From: Nocardiopsis_C rhodophaea
GTDB taxonomy: Bacteria > Actinomycetota > Actinomycetes > Streptosporangiales > Streptosporangiaceae
Direction of reading: 5' to 3'
Assembly: GCF_039530945.1 (NCBI RefSeq)
Contig: NZ_BAAAPC010000004.1
Span: forward strand, 124,001 to 188,000
DNA: 64,000 bases
In this document: piece after piece, positions 36,573-45,174 of the stretch
How positions within the stretch are numbered: the stretch's first letter is position 1
Layout: the number at the start of each line of letters is the position of its first letter
Made by a program: the position numbers and the translations under genes
Notes under the pieces: model-generated
Seen by the model: only the letters and a program-made list of their open reading frames with translations
Databases searched by the model: none
Told to the model about the DNA's origin: nothing

Positions 36573-37655
36573 TCAGTCCGTCTTCTTGGAGCCGAACATG
36601 ATCTCGTCCCAGGACGGCACCGAGGCGCGACGGCCACGGCTCTTGCGTCTTGGAGGCTGGGACCCGGCGGTCGCCGCACCGGCCGCCGCGGCGGGCAGCG
36701 GCGGCTCCTTCCGGCGGCGCGGCTCCGGGCGCTCCGCGGCGGCGGGACGCTGGACGGCCGGCGCTTCGAGGGGGTCGATGGTCGGACGGGCCCGGGTCGG
36801 GCGGCTGATCTCGGAGCGATCCGGGCGGGTCGGCGGCTCCGGCGCCTCGTGGGGGGTCTCGTGGTCGACGTGGACCGCCGTGCTCTCCTCGGCGGCGGGG
36901 GCGGGGCGCACGTGGTCGGCGGTGACCGGGATCCGTCCGGACGCGGTGGGGCGCTCCGGCAGCGCGGAGGGGAGCGGGCCATCGGCGGGCTCCGCCACGG
37001 GCTCCGGCGCCGCCTCTTGGCGGCGCGGCACGAACGGGGTCACGTTCGCGCTCGCCGGACCCAGGTCGATCGGTTCGTCGGGATCGGGGTCGAGGAAGCG
37101 CAGCGCCTCCTCATCGGCCGGCGCCACGCAGCGGCGGCGCGGTTCATAGACCCAGTGCGCGACGCGCTCCTCACCGGCCAGCAGGAAGGCCAGCTTGATC
37201 TGCCAGGTGTTGTCCTCGCGCTTCCAGGAGTCCCAGACGGCGTCGCCGGTCTCCAGCTGGTGGGCGCCGACGCGCTCGGCCACGAGGTCGCCGAGGGCCG
37301 GACCGGGGGCGGATTCTCCCGGGCGGCGCACGGAGGCACGCTGGGCCTGCTGCGCCATGTACTCGCGTTCCTGGAGGACGGGCCCTTCGAACCAGCGCAC
37401 GCGTTCGATGGGGATCCCCGCGTGGTCGGCGATCGCCTCCGCTGTCTCACCGGAGCGTATCCGGGCCTGGATTTCCTTGGGGCGCAACGGATTCTCCACT
37501 TCGATCTCGTACTGGCCGAGTCGGGAGAACTGGCCGCGAACGGCGGCGCGGAGACGGTCGTCGACGGGCAGCATGAAACGGGTTCCACGGCCGGCGCTCG
37601 CCAGTACCAGGTAGGTGCCGTCCTCACTCACGGCAACGAGGCGAAGCTCCTGCAT
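36573..37655 (-). CDS. sepH: Septation protein SepH
   Basis: 360 residues from ATG 37655 with AGGGAGGGCG just upstream. The N-terminal DUF3071 domain is intact (MQELRLVAVSEDGTYLVLAS; RFMLPVDDRLRAAVRGQFSR; LRPKEIQARIRSGETAEAIA), including the helix-turn-helix-like AEAIADHAGIPIERVRWFEG, then QLETGDAVWDSWKREDNTWQ and VYEPRRRCVAPADEEAL. The C-terminal about 160 residues are Pro/Arg/Glu-rich and disordered, ending SWDEIMFGSKKTD, a short conserved tail. SepH of actinobacteria stimulates FtsZ assembly and is needed for sporulation septation in Streptomyces. It is monocistronic and convergent with the PH operon. Confidence 0.95.
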   Translation of the reverse strand: MQELRLVAVSEDGTYLVLASAGRGTRFMLPVDDRLRAAVRGQFSRLGQYEIEVENPLRPKEIQARIRSGETAEAIADHAGIPIERVRWFEGPVLQEREYMAQQAQRASVRRPGESAPGPALGDLVAERVGAHQLETGDAVWDSWKREDNTWQIKLAFLLAGEERVAHWVYEPRRRCVAPADEEALRFLDPDPDEPIDLGPASANVTPFVPRRQEAAPEPVAEPADGPLPSALPERPTASGRIPVTADHVRPAPAAEESTAVHVDHETPHEAPEPPTRPDRSEISRPTRARPTIDPLEAPAVQRPAAAERPEPRRRKEPPLPAAAAGAATAGSQPPRRKSRGRRASVPSWDEIMFGSKKTD

Positions 37656-38188
37656 CGCCCTCCCTTTCGCGTCCCGTCGAGGGTAGGTCCTCGGCCATCC
37701 CCCATGTTCTCAGTCTCATCAGCAACCGGTTGTTCGGCCAGTACCGCGCCCGGCATGTCCGAACTGTGGGCGACCCTCCGGGCGTGTGTGCCGCCGCCGC
37801 GAGCGTCGTGGTGCTCCCATCGTGCCATCTTGGCACGGGAGTGGTCCGGTGGCCGAGGGGCGGGAGCCGGGTTTCGGTCGGGCCCGTGCGTGACCGGGCA
37901 CACCAGGCGCCGGTACGCCGACGCCGACCGCGTCCAGCGCGCCCCCCGGTCGTGATGGGCGTCACCGCGGGAGTGGGGCTGCGCAACTCGACACGCCGAT
38001 CGAGATCACAGGGTGATTGATCCAATCTCTGACATTTATAAGAACATTAGTGATCTTCGCGTAAGTTGTTCCGTTATGTATGGGGTGGAGCCGGTCGACT
38101 CCGCGAGAACGCGTTGCGGCCGGGCCGAAACCCGCCATGGCTTATCGGGAATCCCGACGGGCGTCAGGGGGCGCCGGAAGGGGGAGGG
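37656..38188. other. Divergent intergenic region, sepH / 38189 gene
   Basis: 533 bp upstream of both neighbours. No coding-like frame. An AT-rich stretch at 38020-38080 (CATTTATAAGAACATTAG) is exceptional for this genome and probably contains promoter elements for the 38189 gene. Confidence 0.45.
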
Positions 38189-39181
38189 TTGAGCGAGGTC
38201 GAAGAGAAGAAGAAGCGGATCGACCTGAGCATGTCCCAGGTCGTCGGGGGTGGTATCGCTACGCTCGGCGCCGCGTCGGCGGCCTCGTATCTGGGGGTCT
38301 GGGGCACCATCGGGGGTGCCGCGGTCATGAGTGTCATGAGTACGGTCGGCGGCGCGGTGATCCAGCACTTCGTCAAGCAGAGCGGAGACAAGGCCAAGAA
38401 GTTAGCCGAGCGCACCCAGCTGGCCCCCGCTGGCAGGCAGCGCAGCACCAGCGCGGGTGCGCCTGACGGCGCCACCGCTGTGGCCGGTGGCGCGCCGGTG
38501 TACGACGGCGCGGACGCCACCCAGGCCATGCCCGTGCCGGGTGCGGCGGACGCGACCTCCGAGATGGCCGCGTCCGGCGGGGCCGACACCGAGGCGACCC
38601 GGGCGATGCCCGTGGTCGACGCCCCCGCCTCCCTGGGGGAGGAGCCGCCTGGGGACACCGAGGACGAGCGGACCTGGTGGCAGCGGTGGCGCTCCGTCGT
38701 CATCCCCGCCGCCGTCGTGTTCGTCCTGGTCATGGGGGTGATCCTGGCGATTGAGCTGATGACCGGCCGCACCCTCAGCGACAATATTCAGGGCAACGAC
38801 GTCCAGTCGGGCCCCAGCATCTTGGGCGGCCAGAGCCAGGCCTCCACCACCGACACCCCCGACGACCCGGGTACGGCGCCCGACACCGGGCGCCAGGACG
38901 ACGGGACCACGCAGCACAAGCCCCAGAGCCCCGCGCCGAGCGCCAGCGCTAAGCCCGACCCGAACGGCGGCACGGACAGCGATGCCGACCAGGGCAGCGA
39001 CAGTGACAAAGGCGGGTCCACCGAAGGCGACGGCGGCGACACCGGCGGCGACACGGGTGGCGACACCGGTGGCGACACGGGGAAGGACGACGGAGGCTCC
39101 GGCGGCGAACAGCCGGGCGGCGGTGGCGGCGGAGCCGGCTCAGACCAGCGGGCCCCGAAGTCGGCCCCCTCCCCGGGCTGA
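38189..39181 (+). CDS. Membrane protein with acidic GGDT-repeat tail
   Basis: 330 residues from TTG 38189 in a GGGGGAGGG context; the in-frame ATG at 38231 is an alternative. Residues about 17-55 form a glycine-rich hydrophobic segment (VVGGGIATLGAASAASYLGV; IGGAAVMSVMSTVGGAVIQH) like those that wrap or embed in membranes, then a linker with EATRAMPV-type repeats. A second helix follows at about 170-192 (VVIPAAVVFVLVMGVILAIE), and a 130-residue Asp/Gly/Ser/Pro tail with four exact GGDT units and EQPGGGGGG. The tail is probably extracellular and disordered. No catalytic motif; family unknown. A 17-bp terminator follows. Confidence 0.7.
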   Translation: MSEVEEKKKRIDLSMSQVVGGGIATLGAASAASYLGVWGTIGGAAVMSVMSTVGGAVIQHFVKQSGDKAKKLAERTQLAPAGRQRSTSAGAPDGATAVAGGAPVYDGADATQAMPVPGAADATSEMAASGGADTEATRAMPVVDAPASLGEEPPGDTEDERTWWQRWRSVVIPAAVVFVLVMGVILAIELMTGRTLSDNIQGNDVQSGPSILGGQSQASTTDTPDDPGTAPDTGRQDDGTTQHKPQSPAPSASAKPDPNGGTDSDADQGSDSDKGGSTEGDGGDTGGDTGGDTGGDTGKDDGGSGGEQPGGGGGGAGSDQRAPKSAPSPG

Positions 39182-39202
39182 GCCGGACCACGTCTCCGTT
39201 GA

Positions 39203-39241
39203 AGGCGCGGCACTACCCCGGCCAGGGGTAGTGCCGCGCCT
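39203..39241. terminator. Bidirectional hairpin terminator
   Basis: AGGCGCGGCACTACCCC (39203-39219) pairs perfectly with the arm 39225-39241 over the loop GGCCA. It separates the convergent 38189 gene and the oxidase. Confidence 0.8.
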
Positions 39242-39259
39242 CCCGGGGCCGGGACGTGG

Positions 39260-40561
39260 TCAGCGCCCCAGGACGCCGTCGAGGTAGGTGTTGGCGAACC
39301 TGCGCTTGGGGTCGACCCGGTCGCGGACGGCCACGGCGTCGCCGAAACGCGGGTAGACGGACTCCAGGTAGGCGCGGTCGCGGGTGTGCAGCTTGCCCCA
39401 GTGCGGCCGTCCGCCCACCGAAGTGAAGACGGCCTCCAGGTCGGCGAAGTACCGCTCGTAGGGCGCCCCCCGGTAGACGTGCGCGGCCACGTAAGCCGTG
39501 GCCCGGCCGTAGGCCGTGGACAGCCAGACGTCGTCGGCCGGGGAGAAACGCACTTCGATCGGGAAGCTGATCCGGTGGTCGCGGCGGTCGATGATCGAGC
39601 GGATCTCGCGAAGCACGTCGGTGAGGTCCTCGGCCGGGATGGCGTACTCCATTTCCACGAACTTCACCCGCCGTGTGGTGGCGAACACCTTGTAGGAGGT
39701 GTCGGTGTAGGTGCGCGACGACAGGGCGCGCGCCGAGATCTGGTTGATCGTGGGGATGGCCGCGGGGGACCGCCGCCCGGCGCGGTTGACGAGATCGAAG
39801 ACGGTGCTGGAGAGGAACTCGTCGTCGAGCCAGGCGCGGAACGGGCTGACCGGGTGGGCGGGCCCGGCCACGCGGTTGTTGCGCTTGGTGTAGGTGCGTC
39901 CGGTGTGCGGGAACCAGAAGAACTCGAAGTGCTCGTTGTCAGCGCGCAGCCGCGCCCAGCTCTCCAGCACCTCCTCCAGCGGCATCGGGACCTCCTGGGC
40001 CCGCAGGAGGAAGGACGGGCGCACCGCCACGGTCAGCGCGGTGACGACCCCGAACGCCCCCAGGCCGACCCGCGCGGCATGGAAGAGGTCGGTGTTCTCC
40101 TCGGCCGAGCAGGTCACCACGCTGCCGTCGGCGAGCACCAGTTCCATGCCCACGACCTGCGAGGCCAGGCCGCCGAGGTCGCGGCCGGTGCCGTGGGTCC
40201 CGGTCTGGATGGCTCCCGCCATCGTCTGCGTGGCGATGTCGCCCATGTTGGCCAGGGCCAGTCCGTGCCGGTGCAGCGCCTCGTTGGCATCGCATATCGG
40301 CAGCCCGGCCTCGACCGTGGCGGTCCCGGACGCGGGGTCCACGTCGCGCACGCGGGTCAGCGAGGTGGGGGAGAGGAGGGTGCCGTCGGTGATCGCGACG
40401 TCGGTGAAGGAGTGGCCGGTGCCTACCATCCGCACCCGGATGCCCTCCTCAGCCGCGGTGCGGACCGCCGAGACGACGTCGTCGGCGGTATTGGGGTATC
40501 CCATTCGGCGCGGCCGGGCCCGATGTGTTCCAGGCCATGTGGTCCACAGCACGTTCGTCAT
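39260..40561 (-). CDS. D-arabinono-1,4-lactone / L-gulonolactone oxidase family FAD enzyme
   Basis: 433 residues from ATG 40561; the -10 TAGCGT 8 nt upstream supports this leaderless start over longer forms. N-terminal FAD-binding PCMH domain: PNTADDVVSAVRTAAEEGIR, RMVGTGHSFTDVAITDGTLL (His next to Ser for FAD attachment in the GHSF motif), LANMGDIATQTMAGAIQTGT, HGTGRDLGGLASQVVGMEL. The C-terminal ALO domain has FEFFWFPHTGRTYTKRNNR and a final RPHWGKLHTRDRAYLESVYP with DPKRRFANTYLDGVLG. Such enzymes oxidise aldono-lactones or alditols with O2 or another acceptor; the true substrate in actinobacteria is often unknown. It diverges from hemH. Confidence 0.9.
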   Translation of the reverse strand: MTNVLWTTWPGTHRARPRRMGYPNTADDVVSAVRTAAEEGIRVRMVGTGHSFTDVAITDGTLLSPTSLTRVRDVDPASGTATVEAGLPICDANEALHRHGLALANMGDIATQTMAGAIQTGTHGTGRDLGGLASQVVGMELVLADGSVVTCSAEENTDLFHAARVGLGAFGVVTALTVAVRPSFLLRAQEVPMPLEEVLESWARLRADNEHFEFFWFPHTGRTYTKRNNRVAGPAHPVSPFRAWLDDEFLSSTVFDLVNRAGRRSPAAIPTINQISARALSSRTYTDTSYKVFATTRRVKFVEMEYAIPAEDLTDVLREIRSIIDRRDHRISFPIEVRFSPADDVWLSTAYGRATAYVAAHVYRGAPYERYFADLEAVFTSVGGRPHWGKLHTRDRAYLESVYPRFGDAVAVRDRVDPKRRFANTYLDGVLGR

Positions 40562-40569
40562 GCTTTGGC

Positions 40570-40575
40570 ACGCTA
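40570..40575 (-). promoter_or_regulatory. -10 element of the lactone oxidase gene
   Basis: TAGCGT on the minus strand, 8 nt before ATG 40561, no ribosome site: leaderless promoter. Confidence 0.45.
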
Positions 40576-40676
40576 CCGAACTCCCGCGAGCGGGTGGCAC
40601 CTGGGCCGACGGATCGGTGACGATCGTTACGCGCCGCCGGGGCCGACCCGGGACGCGGCGACCGCTGCGGCCTGGT

Positions 40677-40682
40677 TATATG
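40677..40682 (+). promoter_or_regulatory. -10 element of hemH
   Basis: TATATG within a TTATATGTAATT stretch, 6 nt before ATG 40689. No ribosome-binding site, so the mRNA is probably leaderless. Confidence 0.5.
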
Positions 40683-40688
40683 TAATTC

Positions 40689-41720
40689 ATGAGGCCCTAC
40701 GACGCGTTTCTGCTGATCTCCTTCGGCGGCCCGGAGGCCGTCGACGACGTCCTGCCGTTCCTGGAGAACGTCACGCGCGGACGCGGGATCCCCCGCGAAC
40801 GACTGGCGGAGGTCGGCGAGCACTACTACCTGTTCGACGGTGTGAGCCCGATCAACCAGCAGTGCCGCGACCTGATCGAGGCGATCCGCGCCGACTTCGC
40901 CGCCAACGGGGTGGACCTGCCCATCTACTGGGGCAACCGCTTCTGGGAGCCGATGCTCACCGACACCGTCGCCCAGATGGCCAAGGACGGCGTCCGCCGC
41001 GTCGTCGCGCTGGCGACCTCGGCCTTCAGCAACTACTCCAGCCACCGCGCCTACCTCAACGACATCGAGGCGGCGCGTGCGGCCGTTGGCCCCGACGCGC
41101 CGGAGATCGAGCTGATCCGCCCGTTCTTCGACCACCCCGGCTTCATCGAGCCCCTGGTCGAGTGCGCCCGCGCGGCGCTCGACCGGCTGCCCGAGAGCGA
41201 GCGGGCCGGGGCGCGGCTGCTGTTCTCCGCCCACTCCATCCCCACCGCCATGGCCGATGCCAGCGGCGCCCCCGAGCAGGGGTACGGACCGGGCGGCGCG
41301 TACGTCGCGCAGCTGGAGGAGGTCGCGCGACTGGTCACCGAGCGCCTGGGCGGCGGGCACGACTACGAGCTCGTCTACCAGAGCCGCAGCGGCCCGCCGA
41401 GCCAGCCGTGGCTGGAGCCCGACATCAACGACCGGTTGGAGGAGCTCGCCGCCGAAGGCGTGTCCGCGGTCATCGCCATCCCGCACGGGTTCGTCTCCGA
41501 CCACATGGAGGTCAAGTACGACCTCGACCACGAGGCGGTGGAGACCGCGCGTCGCCTGAGGATCGCCTTCGAGCGCGCGCTGACCCCCGGCACCCACCCG
41601 AGGTTCGTGGCGATGGCGCGTGAGCTCGTCACCGAGCGGGCGGCAGGAGCCCCGCGGGTCGGGCTGAGCACGCTCCCCGGCTGCCCCGACGGCTCGACCA
41701 CCTGCTGCGCACCCCGGTGA
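40689..41720 (+). CDS. hemH: Coproporphyrin (III) ferrochelatase
   Basis: 343 residues. Family motifs: YDAFLLISFGGPEAVDDVLP (4-23), YYLFDGVSPINQQCRDL, WGNRFWEPML, VVALATSAFSNYSSHRAY, LLFSAHSIPTAMAD (catalytic His), VYQSRSGPPSQPWLEPDIND and IPHGFVSDHMEVKYDLDHEA (second conserved His and Glu). Cysteines at 159, 332, 339 and 340 are placed like the [2Fe-2S] ligands of M. tuberculosis ferrochelatase, with the C-terminal CPDGSTTCC. In actinobacteria the enzyme inserts Fe2+ into coproporphyrin III in the coproporphyrin-dependent haem pathway (also called cpfC). It has no other haem gene nearby and is divergent from the lactone oxidase. Confidence 0.95.
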   Translation: MRPYDAFLLISFGGPEAVDDVLPFLENVTRGRGIPRERLAEVGEHYYLFDGVSPINQQCRDLIEAIRADFAANGVDLPIYWGNRFWEPMLTDTVAQMAKDGVRRVVALATSAFSNYSSHRAYLNDIEAARAAVGPDAPEIELIRPFFDHPGFIEPLVECARAALDRLPESERAGARLLFSAHSIPTAMADASGAPEQGYGPGGAYVAQLEEVARLVTERLGGGHDYELVYQSRSGPPSQPWLEPDINDRLEELAAEGVSAVIAIPHGFVSDHMEVKYDLDHEAVETARRLRIAFERALTPGTHPRFVAMARELVTERAAGAPRVGLSTLPGCPDGSTTCCAPR

Positions 41721-41881
41721 CCGGCGTCGACCATTTGTGATCATCCTCACCACGAGCCCCTGGTGCGGGGCCGTGGCCTCGCAGTTGCACGCGCGCCGGG
41801 TCGCTGCGGGGGTTTCCGCTACGTGAGGCCGCGGCGGGGTGGGCCTCCTGGCCTCGCGGGACGACGGCTACGATGCAACGC

Positions 41882-44806
41882 GTGAGAGCCTGGCTGACGC
41901 GTGCTCGTCCACGCGTGACCGTCCCGGTCGCACTCCTGGCCCTGGCCGTTGCCGCCGGGGCCGTCGCCGCGGCTGGGCAGGGGGCCGACGACGGCGGCTC
42001 GTACCGGGTGGTCGAGCAGGTCATCGACGTCCCGGAGGAACCCGGCGGCGACACCGACATCGGGCTCGACACCAGCCTCTTCCTCCCGGACGACACCGAG
42101 GGCCGTGTCCCGGCGATCCTCGTGGCGCACGGCTTCGCCGGCAGCAAGGAGAACAGCCGGAAGGAGGCGGCCGCCCTGGCCGAAGCCGGGTACGCGGTGC
42201 TGACCTGGACGGCGCGGGGGTTCGGGGCGTCCGGCGGGGAGATCGGGCTCAACGACCCCGACTACGAGGTCGCCGACGTTTCCCGCCTCCTCGACTGGCT
42301 GGCCCAGCGCCCCGAGATCCAGCTCGACGGCGAGGGCGACCCCCACGTCGGGATGACCGGGGGCTCCTACGGCGGGGCCGTCACCCTGCTGGCGGCCGGG
42401 ACCGACGACCGGATCGACGCGATCGCACCGCGCTCCACCTACAGCGACCTGGCCGACGCGCTCTTTCCCGACGCCTCCGGCAACGGGCCGCGCAACGGCG
42501 TCTTCAAGCAGATGTGGGCCGGGCTCCTGTTCACCGCGGGCAGCGTCGGCACGCAGGACCCCGGCGGACTCGGCGGTGCGGGCGGGTTGGCGGCACCCGG
42601 CGGCGCCCGCGCCCCCGCCTCGGACTCCGCGCCGCCTCCCCAGGGGGCATCCACGGGGGAGGCGGAACCCGGCGCCACCGGCTCGGCGCGCTGCGGGCGC
42701 TTCCGCCCCGAGGTGTGCGACCTCTACGTGGCGGCCGCCGAGGAGGGGCGCCCCTCACAGAAGATGCTCGACCTGCTGCACCGCAACAGCCCCGCCTCGG
42801 TCGTCGACGACATCGCCGCCCCCACCCTGCTCGTCCAGGGCATGCAGGACTCGCTGTTCCCCCTCGACCAGGCCGACGCCACCGCACGGGCACTGGAGAA
42901 CAACGGCGTCCCGCTGGACGTCATGTGGACCGAGGGCGGCCACGACGCGGCGGAACCCGCGACCCAGGACGAGGCCGAGGCCATTCGGAACTGGTTCGAC
43001 GCCTGGCTCAAGGGCGACGGCGCGGCCGACGCCGCGACCGGGTTCTCGGTGACACGCGAGCAGCATGTGAGCAACGGCGGCCGCTCGACACGGCAGGGCA
43101 CGATCCCCCGCGCCGCGCGCACCGAGGCCTACCCCGGCCTGGACGGGACCGACGCCGCGTCCGTCCCGCTCAGCAGTGGGACGGGAGGCGGTGACGGCGG
43201 TCAGCGGATCGTGGCCCCGCCGGGAGGCTCGCCCGCCGCGCTGTCCTCGATTCCCGCCCTCGGTGCCCTCAGCGGTCTGAGCGGCGGCCTGCCCGGGGGC
43301 GCCGGGTTCGCCCTGGACATCCCCGGGCAGACCGCGACGTTCACGTCCGCACCCCTGGACTCCGACCTCACGGTGACCGGTGCGCCCACGATCACCATCC
43401 GCGTCGCCGACGGCGGGGACACGGCACCGGCCGACACGAAGGACGACCAGGGGGACGACCGGGACGGCACCCCCACCGAGGCCGTCCTCTTCGCCAAGGT
43501 CTACGACGTCAGCCCCGACGGCACGGCCAGGCTGCCGCGCCAGCTCGTCGCCCCCGTGCGCGTGCCCCTCACCGCGGACGGCACCGATGTGGAGATCCGC
43601 CTGCCGGCGGTCGACCACACCTTCGCCGAGGGACACACCCTCCGCTTCGCCGTGAGCACCACCGACCTGGCCTACGACCGGCCGCGCACCGCCGCGACCT
43701 ACGGCATCGACCTGCCCGACCCCCAGGCCGGGCTTACCCTCCCCACCCAGCCCGACCTGGTCACCCCGCACCCCCTGCTGCCAGTGTGGACCTGGGCGCT
43801 GCCGCTGTCGGCGGTGATCGTGGCGGCCGGACTGCTGCTCATCGGGCGTCGCAAGGCCGGACCGGCCCCGGTCGACCCGGACCTCGCCGACGTTCCGCTG
43901 CGCATCGAGGGCCTGACTAAGCGCTTTCCCAACGGTTACCTCGCGGTCGACCACCTCTCCCTGCGGGTGGAGCGCGGCCAGGTGCTCGGCCTCCTCGGGC
44001 CCAACGGTGCGGGCAAGACCACGACCCTGCGCATGCTCATGGGACTGGTGCGCCCCGACGCGGGCGACATCCGCGTCTTCGGCCACCAGGTCGTCCCCGG
44101 CACCCCCGCGCTCGCCCGCCTGGGATCCTTCGTCGAGGGCCCCGGCCACCTGCCGCACCTGTCCGGCCGGGCCAACCTGGAACTGTACTGGCGTGCCACC
44201 GGCCGCCCGCTGGCCGAGGCCAACATGGACGAGGCCGTGCGTATCGCCGCCCTCGGCGCGGCGCTGGAGCGACCGGTTCGCACCTACTCCCAGGGCATGC
44301 GGCAGCGGCTGTCCATTGCCCAGGCGATGCTCGGCCTGCCCGACCTGCTCGTCCTCGACGAACCCACCAACGGGCTCGACCCGCCCCAGATCCGGGAGAT
44401 GCGCGACGTACTGGTGGCCTACGCGGCCACCGGCCGTACTGTGATCATCTCCAGCCACCTGCTCGCCGAAGTCGAGCAGACCTGCACCCACGCCGTCGTG
44501 ATGGACCGGGGGCGGCACGTCGCCGCCGGTCCGGTCACCGACATCGTGGGCGAAGGGGACGCCGTCCTCGTCGGAGTGCCGGACCCCGCCGCCGTGGCCG
44601 ATCGCGTCCGCGCCATGGACGGCGTCGCTGAGGCCGAGCCGGCCGAGGGCGGACTGGTCGTGCGGTTGCGGGAGGGGACCGTCGCCGGGCTCGTCGCGGC
44701 GCTCGTGGCGGCGGATATCCCCGTCCAGCGGGTGGTGCCGCGGCGCCGTCTGGAGGACGCGTTCCTGTCGCTGATCAGCAGCACCGAGCGGCGAGCCGAC
44801 GAGTGA
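41882..44806 (+). CDS. Alpha/beta hydrolase (X-Pro dipeptidyl-peptidase-like) fused to ABC ATPase
   Basis: 974 residues. GTG 41882 is preferred to ATG 41873 because TACGAT (41869-41874) looks like a -10 ending 7 nt before it. Domains: a signal-anchor helix (10-31, VPVALLALAVAAGAVAAAG); a CocE/X-Pro-type hydrolase (about 45-380, AILVAHGFAGSKENSRKEAA; nucleophile Ser in GMTGGSYGGAV, about 162; late His in EGGHDAAEPAT); a jelly-roll-like domain (about 430-610, LDSDLTVTGAPTITIRVADG); a membrane helix near 639-655; and an ABC ATPase (670-960) with GPNGAGKT (706-713), YSQGMRQRLSIAQAML and LLVLDEPTNGLD. The hydrolase should lie outside and the ATPase inside. The permease follows at 45175. Substrate unknown; a peptide or antibiotic role is plausible. 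Confidence 0.88.
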   Translation: MRAWLTRARPRVTVPVALLALAVAAGAVAAAGQGADDGGSYRVVEQVIDVPEEPGGDTDIGLDTSLFLPDDTEGRVPAILVAHGFAGSKENSRKEAAALAEAGYAVLTWTARGFGASGGEIGLNDPDYEVADVSRLLDWLAQRPEIQLDGEGDPHVGMTGGSYGGAVTLLAAGTDDRIDAIAPRSTYSDLADALFPDASGNGPRNGVFKQMWAGLLFTAGSVGTQDPGGLGGAGGLAAPGGARAPASDSAPPPQGASTGEAEPGATGSARCGRFRPEVCDLYVAAAEEGRPSQKMLDLLHRNSPASVVDDIAAPTLLVQGMQDSLFPLDQADATARALENNGVPLDVMWTEGGHDAAEPATQDEAEAIRNWFDAWLKGDGAADAATGFSVTREQHVSNGGRSTRQGTIPRAARTEAYPGLDGTDAASVPLSSGTGGGDGGQRIVAPPGGSPAALSSIPALGALSGLSGGLPGGAGFALDIPGQTATFTSAPLDSDLTVTGAPTITIRVADGGDTAPADTKDDQGDDRDGTPTEAVLFAKVYDVSPDGTARLPRQLVAPVRVPLTADGTDVEIRLPAVDHTFAEGHTLRFAVSTTDLAYDRPRTAATYGIDLPDPQAGLTLPTQPDLVTPHPLLPVWTWALPLSAVIVAAGLLLIGRRKAGPAPVDPDLADVPLRIEGLTKRFPNGYLAVDHLSLRVERGQVLGLLGPNGAGKTTTLRMLMGLVRPDAGDIRVFGHQVVPGTPALARLGSFVEGPGHLPHLSGRANLELYWRATGRPLAEANMDEAVRIAALGAALERPVRTYSQGMRQRLSIAQAMLGLPDLLVLDEPTNGLDPPQIREMRDVLVAYAATGRTVIISSHLLAEVEQTCTHAVVMDRGRHVAAGPVTDIVGEGDAVLVGVPDPAAVADRVRAMDGVAEAEPAEGGLVVRLREGTVAGLVAALVAADIPVQRVVPRRRLEDAFLSLISSTERRADE

Positions 44807-45085
44807 GCGGAGTCGTCGTTGCCGGGTGCCGGAGGCCGGGTCGCTTCGGCGGCGGAGTCGCGTGAGGAGGGGAGTGCGGGTGGGGGTGCTGTGCGGCGAG
44901 CTGACGGGTGAGCGGAGTCGTCGTTGCCGGGTGCCGGAGGCCGGGTCGCTTTGGCGGCGGAGTCGCGTGAGGAGGGGAGTGCGGGTGGGGGTGCTGTGCG
45001 GCGAGCTGACGGGTGAGCGGAGTCGTCGTTGCCGGGTGCCGGAGGCCGGGTCGCTTCGGCGGCGGAGTCGCGTGAGAAGGCGAGC
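44805..45085. repeat. 105-bp tandem repeat, about 2.7 copies
   Basis: Units begin GAGCGGAGTCGTCGTTGCCG at 44805, 44910 and 45015, an exact 105-bp period. The copies are nearly identical (one T/C difference at GCTTTGG versus GCTTCGG), and the third ends within the unit after GAGTCGCGTGAG. The first copy begins in the stop region of the fusion gene. Because 105 is divisible by three, all frames stay open, which creates spurious ORFs on both strands. The array lies between two genes of one transport system. Confidence 0.9.
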
Positions 45086-45174
45086 GCGAGCAGAGGCCTA
45101 GAGGCGGGGGAGCGCACGTGAGTGGACCACAGTCCGGCGTGTTGGGCGGCGGGGCGAGCCAGGGAGGAGAAGCG

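Noticed and set aside
44805..45085. CRISPR array
   Set aside because: Units are contiguous 105-bp copies without spacers, and no cas genes are present.
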